Shown piece after piece: positions 59,789-64,000 of a stretch of 64,000 nucleotides of DNA. Under the pieces are notes generated by a model. The model made no database searches. It was not told the DNA's origin and worked only from the letters and a program-made list of their open reading frames with translations. The stretch covers positions 1 through 64,000 of the forward strand of contig CAVSSL010000011.1 in the NCBI GenBank assembly GCA_963730585.1. Reading direction: 5' to 3'. The DNA comes from Pedococcus_A sp963730585 (lineage in GTDB: Bacteria > Actinomycetota > Actinomycetes > Actinomycetales > Dermatophilaceae). Made by a program: the position numbers and the translations under genes. Every line of letters starts with the position of its first letter. Within the stretch, counting starts at the first letter, position 1.

Positions 59789-59813
59789 CGAGAGGCGCCA
59801 CCTGACCCAGCGA

Positions 59814-59848
59814 CAGGGCCCGTCACCGCACTGCGGTGACGGGCCCTG
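59814..59848 (+). terminator. 16-bp perfect hairpin after rpsT
   Basis: CAGGGCCCGTCACCGC (59814-59829) and GCGGTGACGGGCCCTG (59833-59848) pair around ACT. Confidence 0.9.
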
Positions 59849-59981
59849 CTGCATGCCTACCTGCGTGCAGAGGGGGTTCGCCCCAAGGACCAGTCTCGAT
59901 CTCCACCCACCGCGGAGTGCTGCGCGGAACCCTATTCGCCAGGGTGACCAGATCCGGGCAGGCCTGCTGTCATGATCCGCG

Positions 59982-60536
59982 TCAGTGGCGGCCACGCACC
60001 GCCGCCGCCACCTCCTCGAAGCGCGCGCGGGGGAGGACAGCACCCTCGCGGCGCACCCGCGCGGGGTCGACGCGCAGCACGCGGTCGACGCGGGCCTCGC
60101 TCGGCCGGCCCTGCCGGTCCCACGGCCCCGAGCCGATGTCGACCCAGTGGCGACCCCAGCGGGCCTCCTGTGCCGCGTCGCGGTCGTGGTCCTGGCTGGT
60201 CAGCATGAGGGCGAGCAGCCACTCGCGGTCGTGGCCGATGACCAGCACCGGCCGGTCCTTGCCCCGGCTGTGGTCCTCCTCGAACGGCACCCAGGTCCAG
60301 ACGACCTCGCCCGGGTCGGGGTCGCCGTCGTGCGCCGGGGCGTAGGTCATCTCGGGCACGCCCTCGAAGTCGCCGGGGTAGGCGCCCGGGCTGGGGGCTC
60401 GACCGGTGGCGGCTCGGCCGGTGGCGGCTCGACCTGTGGGTGTCGTCGTCCGCGTCCGCCTCCACCCGCGGGCGCCGTCGCGGGCGGCCCTGCCCAGCAG
60501 GCGGGCCAGCTGTTGTCCCAGACGTGATGCGGCCAT
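59982..60536 (-). CDS. PemK/MazF-type toxin-like protein, solitary
   Basis: The 184-residue protein has a 60-residue basic, low-complexity head with GRAATGRAATGRA repeats. A PemK-like beta-barrel domain follows: DPDPGEVVWTWVPFEEDHSRGKDRPVLVIGHDREWLLALMLTSQDHD, WVDIGSGPWDRQGRPSEARVDRVLRVDP. PemK/MazF proteins are mRNA endonucleases normally paired with an antitoxin gene; none flanks this one. Many Actinobacteria carry such single chromosomal PemK-like genes, so it may no longer be a toxin. Confidence 0.85.
   Translation of the reverse strand: MAASRLGQQLARLLGRAARDGARGWRRTRTTTPTGRAATGRAATGRAPSPGAYPGDFEGVPEMTYAPAHDGDPDPGEVVWTWVPFEEDHSRGKDRPVLVIGHDREWLLALMLTSQDHDRDAAQEARWGRHWVDIGSGPWDRQGRPSEARVDRVLRVDPARVRREGAVLPRARFEEVAAAVRGRH
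60399..60440. repeat. 15-bp direct repeats inside the PemK-like gene
   Basis: CGGTGGCGGCTCG repeats at 15-bp spacing (copies at about 60404 and 60419, with flanking partial copies). It encodes the GRAAT repeats in the disordered head of the PemK-like protein. Confidence 0.7.
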
Positions 60537-60543
60537 GGCGCGC

Positions 60544-60549
60544 AGGCTA
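60544..60549 (-). promoter_or_regulatory. -10 box (TAGCCT) for the PemK-like gene
   Basis: TAGCCT lies 7 nt before the ATG on the minus strand. Confidence 0.4.
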
Positions 60550-60602
60550 CCGGCCGCCCAGCGCGAGGGCGCTCGGGCCTGAGGCCCGGGAGCCGCCGGG
60601 GC

Positions 60603-61598
60603 TCAGGCCCAGCCGCGCCGCGTGGCCAGGAGCGCCAGGAAGGCGTGCCCGGTGAAGCGCTGGTGCGCCCGCAGGACGGCCAGACCGGGGGTCGAGTCGT
60701 CGCCGCGCGACCTGGCCACCATGAGTCCCGCCACCACCGCCAGGAACGCGTCGACCGCATCGGCGTCCACGCCGGCCAGCAGCGGCGAGGACTGCCACCG
60801 GCTGAGGTCCAGGCCGTGGTGGGTCATCACCGGCCACAGCCCGACGAAGTCCGCCCAGGCCGGCCCGCGGGACACCCAGTTCCAGTCGACCATTCGCGCC
60901 CTGCCACCGCGGTCGAGCACCAGGTTGTCCGGCCGGAGGTCGCCGTGCACGACCCGGTCGCCCGCCAGCGCGGTGGCGGCGTTCCCCGCCAGCCGGGCGA
61001 GGTCGGCGCGGTGTGCCGGCGCCAGCGGCGGCAGCCAGTCGGGCCACGGGTCCGTCCCGTCGGCGAGGCCTTGGAGGGCCAGCAGGGCGGTGGGGTCGGA
61101 GCCGAGGTCGTCGGCCAGCCTGTCGTCGGTGACCTGCGCGACCACCTCGCGGTCCACCGCGGCAGCGGTCAGGCACGCCTCGTGGACGGCCGCTGCCGCG
61201 GCCGGCGTCCACGGCATACCGGGCATCTCCCCGTCGACCGCCTCCATGACGACGAGGCGCCACTCGTCCACCGCGCCCGCGCCGAGCAGGCGAGGGGCGG
61301 TGGCGCGGCCGTCGAGCCGAGCGAGCACCGTGGACTCGCGCTCGATGGCCACCCGGGCGTGCGGCGCCGAGGGGTCCGCAGCCTTCGCGAAGACCGACCG
61401 TCCGTCCTCGAGGACCAGCCGTCCGGCGTACGCGCCGGTGAAGCCGCTCGTCACCGGCGGGTCGGCCGCCGCCACGGTGCCGCCCGCCAGGTCGAAGAGA
61501 CGCCCGCGGACCGCGGCGGGAAGGTCGGTGAAGGCGGGACGGGTGGAGGTGCGGCGGTAGTCGAGCTCGGGTGGCTGCGTGGGGTTCGGTGAGGGCAT
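60603..61598 (-). CDS. Aminoglycoside phosphotransferase-family kinase-like protein
   Basis: The 331-residue protein has an APH fold: a Gly-rich N-lobe (GFTGAYAGRLVLEDGRSVFAKAAD, with the nucleotide-binding Lys), VVMEAVDGEMPG hinge, catalytic VVHGDLRPDNLVLD near residue 218, and MVDWNWVSRGPAWADFVG (metal-binding Asp). APH-fold enzymes phosphorylate antibiotics, choline, sugars or other small alcohols; this one cannot be assigned. Its stop lies 66 bp upstream of the PemK-like start on the same strand. Confidence 0.87.
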   Translation of the reverse strand: MPSPNPTQPPELDYRRTSTRPAFTDLPAAVRGRLFDLAGGTVAAADPPVTSGFTGAYAGRLVLEDGRSVFAKAADPSAPHARVAIERESTVLARLDGRATAPRLLGAGAVDEWRLVVMEAVDGEMPGMPWTPAAAAAVHEACLTAAAVDREVVAQVTDDRLADDLGSDPTALLALQGLADGTDPWPDWLPPLAPAHRADLARLAGNAATALAGDRVVHGDLRPDNLVLDRGGRARMVDWNWVSRGPAWADFVGLWPVMTHHGLDLSRWQSSPLLAGVDADAVDAFLAVVAGLMVARSRGDDSTPGLAVLRAHQRFTGHAFLALLATRRGWA

Positions 61599-61646
61599 CG
61601 CCGGTCATTCTGTGCCCTCCGTGCCGGCAGTGGACACCGATTTTGA

Positions 61647-61665
61647 GAAGGTAAGGCTTGCCTAA
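61647..61665 (+). promoter_or_regulatory. DtxR/IdeR iron box upstream of the iron transporter
   Basis: GAAGGTAAGGCTTGCCTAA matches the 19-bp IdeR/DtxR consensus at 14 positions and is itself nearly palindromic (AGGCAAGCCTT on the complement). A -10 box TAATAT (61663-61668) overlaps its right end, 9 nt before the ATG, so iron-loaded IdeR would repress the operon. Confidence 0.88.
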
Positions 61666-61677
61666 TATCGTGACGCC

Positions 61678-62733
61678 ATGCCTTCCCCCTTCTCCTTCTC
61701 CCGCACGACCGGCCGTCGTGCCACCGCGGTCGCCAGCGCAGCCCTCCTGGCCCTCGGGCTGACCGCCTGCGGCCAGGACGGCGAGGAGCCGCTGTCCGAC
61801 GAGGCGCTCGTCGTCTACTCCGGCCGCAACGAGAACCTCGTCGCCCCGGTGCTCGAGAAGCTCGAGAAGGCCACCGGGGTCGACGTGCAGGTGCGCTACG
61901 GCAGCTCCAGCGAGCTCGCCGCGCAGCTCCTCGAGGAGGGCGACAACACCAAGGCCGACATCTTCTTCTCCCAGGACGCCGGTGCGCTCGGCGCCCTCGG
62001 CAAGGCCGGCCGGCTCGAGACCCTCGACCCCGCCACCACGGGCACGGTGCTCGACGGGTTCGCCGACCCGAACGGCCACTGGGTCGCGACGTCGGCCCGC
62101 GCGCGAGTCATCGCCTACGACCCGGCCCAGGCCCCCGAGGTCGCCGACATGACCACGGTTGATGCGGTGCTCGACCCCAAGTACAAGGGCAAGATCGGCT
62201 ACGCGCCCTCGAACGCCTCTTTCCAGTCCTTCGTGACGGCCCTGCGGGTCGCCAAGGGCGAGGACGGTGCGAAGAAGTGGCTCGAGGACTTCAAGGCCAA
62301 CGAGCCCAAGGCCTACGACAACAACATCCTCGTCCTCGACGCCGTCGACTCCGGCCAGGTCGGCCTCGGCCTCATCAACCACTACTACTGGTACGAGCGC
62401 GTGGCCGAGAAGGGTGCCGGCGCCGTGAAGGCGAAGATCCGCTTCCTCGGGTCTGACGACCCCGGGGCCCTCATCAACGTCGCCGGCGCCGGCATCCTCA
62501 AGGGCACCAACCAGAAGGCCGCGGCCACCGAGGCCGTCGACTACCTCCTCTCGAAGGAGGGGCAGCAGTACTTCGCCGACGAGACGGCCGAGTACCCCGT
62601 CACCGCGGGCGTGGAGTCGACCAAGCACGACATCGTGCCGCTCTCCGAGCTCAAGGGCAGCAGCGTCGACCTGAACCAGCTCGACTCGCTCGAGCAGACC
62701 CTGGCCCTCCTCGACGAGGTGGGGCTGACCTGA
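61678..62733 (+). CDS. Ferric iron ABC transporter substrate-binding lipoprotein (FbpA/FutA type)
   Basis: The 351-residue lipoprotein has a basic start, hydrophobic core and lipobox LTAC with Cys31. The mature part opens with ALVVYSGRNENLVAPVLEKLEKATGVDV, the FbpA/FutA signature, and includes DIFFSQDAGALGALGKAGRL and the tyrosine-rich NHYYWYER, likely to bind Fe3+. An IdeR box controls it and the permease follows after 11 bp. It supplies iron under limitation. Confidence 0.93.
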   Translation: MPSPFSFSRTTGRRATAVASAALLALGLTACGQDGEEPLSDEALVVYSGRNENLVAPVLEKLEKATGVDVQVRYGSSSELAAQLLEEGDNTKADIFFSQDAGALGALGKAGRLETLDPATTGTVLDGFADPNGHWVATSARARVIAYDPAQAPEVADMTTVDAVLDPKYKGKIGYAPSNASFQSFVTALRVAKGEDGAKKWLEDFKANEPKAYDNNILVLDAVDSGQVGLGLINHYYWYERVAEKGAGAVKAKIRFLGSDDPGALINVAGAGILKGTNQKAAATEAVDYLLSKEGQQYFADETAEYPVTAGVESTKHDIVPLSELKGSSVDLNQLDSLEQTLALLDEVGLT

Positions 62734-62744
62734 GCGCCGACCTG

Positions 62745-64000
62745 GTGACGGAGCGGGCTCCCGAGGCGCTGGTGCGGCCGGGGGCCCGTTCCGGCGTGCG
62801 CGGGCGCCGCGCCCCGTGGATGCTGCTCGCCCCCGGGCTCGTCACCGCGCTGGTGGCCCTGCTGCCGATCGGCTACCTGCTGGTGCGGACCGGTGAGGCC
62901 GGCCTGGAGCGGGTGTGGGACATCGTCGTGCGCGAGCGCACCCTCACGCTCGTGCTGCGCAGCCTGGCGCTCGCCGGCACGGTCACGGCCCTCAGCGTCG
63001 TCGTCGGTGTCGGCCTGGCCATCCTGGCCACCCGCACGAACCTGCCCGGGCGCCGGCTGCTGGCGGTGACCGCTGCCCTGCCGCTGGCGATCCCGAGCTA
63101 CGTCGCCGCCTTCGCGTGGATCTCGGCGTTCCCGTCGGTGAGCGGCTTCGCCGGCACGGTCCTGGTGCTCACGGCCTGCTGCTACCCCTACGTCTACCTG
63201 CCCGTCGCCGCCGCCATGCGCCGCATCGATCCCGCCGTCGAGGAGGTGGCCCGCTCGCTGGGTCGCTCGCCGTGGAACACCTTCTGGTCGGTGACGGCTC
63301 GCCAGCTGCGCCCTGCCGCCGCGTCGGGTGCCCTGCTCGTGGCGCTCTACGCCCTGAGCGACTTCGGCGCACCCTCGCTGCTGCGCTTCGACGCGTTCAC
63401 CCGAGTCATCCACGCGTCCTACCGCTCGAGCTTCGACCGCACCCCGGCCGCGGTGCTGTCCCTGCTGCTGGTGGTCATCACCGTCGCCATCACCGTCGCG
63501 GAGGCCCGGACCCGGCGCGGCGCCGAGCACGCACGGGTCGGCGGGGGAGTGGCGCGCCGACCGCACACCGTCGGCCTGGGCCGCCTGCGCTGGCCCGCGG
63601 CCGGCGTCGCAGGTGCTGTCGTCGCCGTCGCCCTGCTCTTCCCGATCGGCTCGCTCCTCTACTGGTTCGCCACCGGTCTGTCGTCCGGCGTCGACGTGCC
63701 GGACCTGGCGACCAGCGCGCTCAACACGTTCTGGTTCGCGCTGCTCGGCGCCCTGGTCTGCACGGCCCTCGCCGTGCCGGTCGGGGTGCTCGCGGCCCGC
63801 CACCGCGGACGTTCGACCTCCTTCATCGAGCAGGCGTCCTTCGCCGGTCACGCCCTGCCGGGCATCGTGGTCGCCCTCGCGCTGGTCTTCTTCGGGGCCC
63901 GCGTGGCCCAGCCGCTCTACCAGCGCACGCCGCTGCTCGTCCTGGCGTATGCCGTGCTGTTCGTCCCCGCCGCGATCGGCGCCGTGCGCTCGGCCGTGGC
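62745..64000 (+). CDS. Ferric iron ABC transporter permease (FbpB type), truncated by the window edge
   Basis: From GTG 62745 the frame stays open to the right edge (about 418 codons). It has two permease modules with repeated helices: LLAPGLVTALVALLPIGYLLVR, LVLRSLALAGTVTALSVVVGVGLAILATRT, PLAIPSYVAAFAWI and the EAA-like loop EEVARSLGRSPWNTFWSVTARQLRPA. A second set starts at about residue 280 (ALNTFWFALLGALVCTALAVPVGVLAARH, GHALPGIVVALALVFF). The double-module layout is typical of FbpB/FutB. The ATPase subunit is presumably beyond the window. Confidence 0.93.
   Translation, partial: MTERAPEALVRPGARSGVRGRRAPWMLLAPGLVTALVALLPIGYLLVRTGEAGLERVWDIVVRERTLTLVLRSLALAGTVTALSVVVGVGLAILATRTNLPGRRLLAVTAALPLAIPSYVAAFAWISAFPSVSGFAGTVLVLTACCYPYVYLPVAAAMRRIDPAVEEVARSLGRSPWNTFWSVTARQLRPAAASGALLVALYALSDFGAPSLLRFDAFTRVIHASYRSSFDRTPAAVLSLLLVVITVAITVAEARTRRGAEHARVGGGVARRPHTVGLGRLRWPAAGVAGAVVAVALLFPIGSLLYWFATGLSSGVDVPDLATSALNTFWFALLGALVCTALAVPVGVLAARHRGRSTSFIEQASFAGHALPGIVVALALVFFGARVAQPLYQRTPLLVLAYAVLFVPAAIGAVRSAV

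Noticed and set aside
148..63954. The repeated 8-mer as an FtsK-orienting (KOPS-like) or polar chromosome signal
   Set aside because: Such signals are strongly skewed to one strand; here 19 and 18 copies lie on the two strands with no local polarity visible. A genome-wide check would still be needed near the terminus.

Overview
The window is about 70% G+C or higher, uses GTG starts freely, and has many 4-bp ATGA/GTGA stop-start overlaps. Gene content is that of an actinobacterium (ClgR, RNase J, DUF3046, PaaABCDE, an actinobacterial SAM riboswitch, a mycobacterial-type LexA box). A member of the Micrococcales, perhaps the Intrasporangiaceae/Dermatophilaceae, fits best; genus cannot be fixed from the sequence alone. 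The backbone follows a gene order known from other Actinobacteria (for example M. tuberculosis): dapB - folA/thyA - dapA - rnj - ftsK - rimO - pgsA - cinA domain - clgR - recA - recX - miaB - miaA - dapF - hflX, with lineage-specific blocks inserted between these core genes.

Layout. 1-4.2 kb: end of an unidentified gene, a ferredoxin-reductase-like flavoprotein and a large secreted nuclease. 4.3-6.5 kb: dapB and small genes. 6.6-10.7 kb: a secreted zinc metalloprotease, then a minus-strand operon (GNAT - azlC - azlD - membrane acyltransferase). 10.7-14.6 kb: phenylacetyl-CoA epoxidase operon paaABCDE. 15-19.1 kb: folA/thyA (minus), dapA-rnj (plus). 19.2-23.4 kb: SatD-like regulator pair, a GlxA-type regulator with a divergent mini-gene, and a class V aminotransferase under a SAM riboswitch. 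23.4-32.6 kb: ftsK, MFS exporter, atypical ion channel, M19 dipeptidase, rimO, pgsA-pncC-clgR. 32.6-38.3 kb: lhr-nei. 38.4-45.3 kb: DUF3046, nitronate monooxygenase, ABC exporter, DUF427, GNAT, recA-recX. 45.3-52.7 kb: YoaK-like protein, miaB, def, miaA, dapF, RsmC-like methyltransferase, hflX. 52.8-56 kb: a three-gene envelope/stress-type operon and a fused double GNAT. 56-61.6 kb: dinG-like helicase, holA, rpsT, a solitary PemK-like toxin, an APH-fold kinase. 61.7-64 kb: an iron-box-controlled ferric iron ABC transporter that runs off the right edge.

How genes work together. dapA, dapB and dapF supply diaminopimelate/lysine; folA and thyA form the thymidylate/folate pair; recA (LexA-boxed), recX, lhr, nei and a DinG-like helicase make the window rich in DNA repair; rimO, miaA, miaB, def, rpsT and hflX serve translation. 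Many genes appear to be transcribed as leaderless mRNAs: a TANNNT -10 box lies 6-7 nt before the start codon.

Two features run through the whole window. First, the 8-mer GTATGCCG / CGGCATAC occurs 37 times by my reading, on both strands and in every reading frame, forcing rare codons such as ATA, GTA and TAT, and appearing as an inverted pair in a terminator: a candidate undescribed genome-wide signal. Second, eight genes (thyA, nitronate monooxygenase, DUF427, recX, YoaK-like, def, miaA, a helical membrane protein) each carry a one-base frameshift. Because essential genes are hit, sequencing or assembly error is the likeliest cause; these genes are annotated as single broken units.
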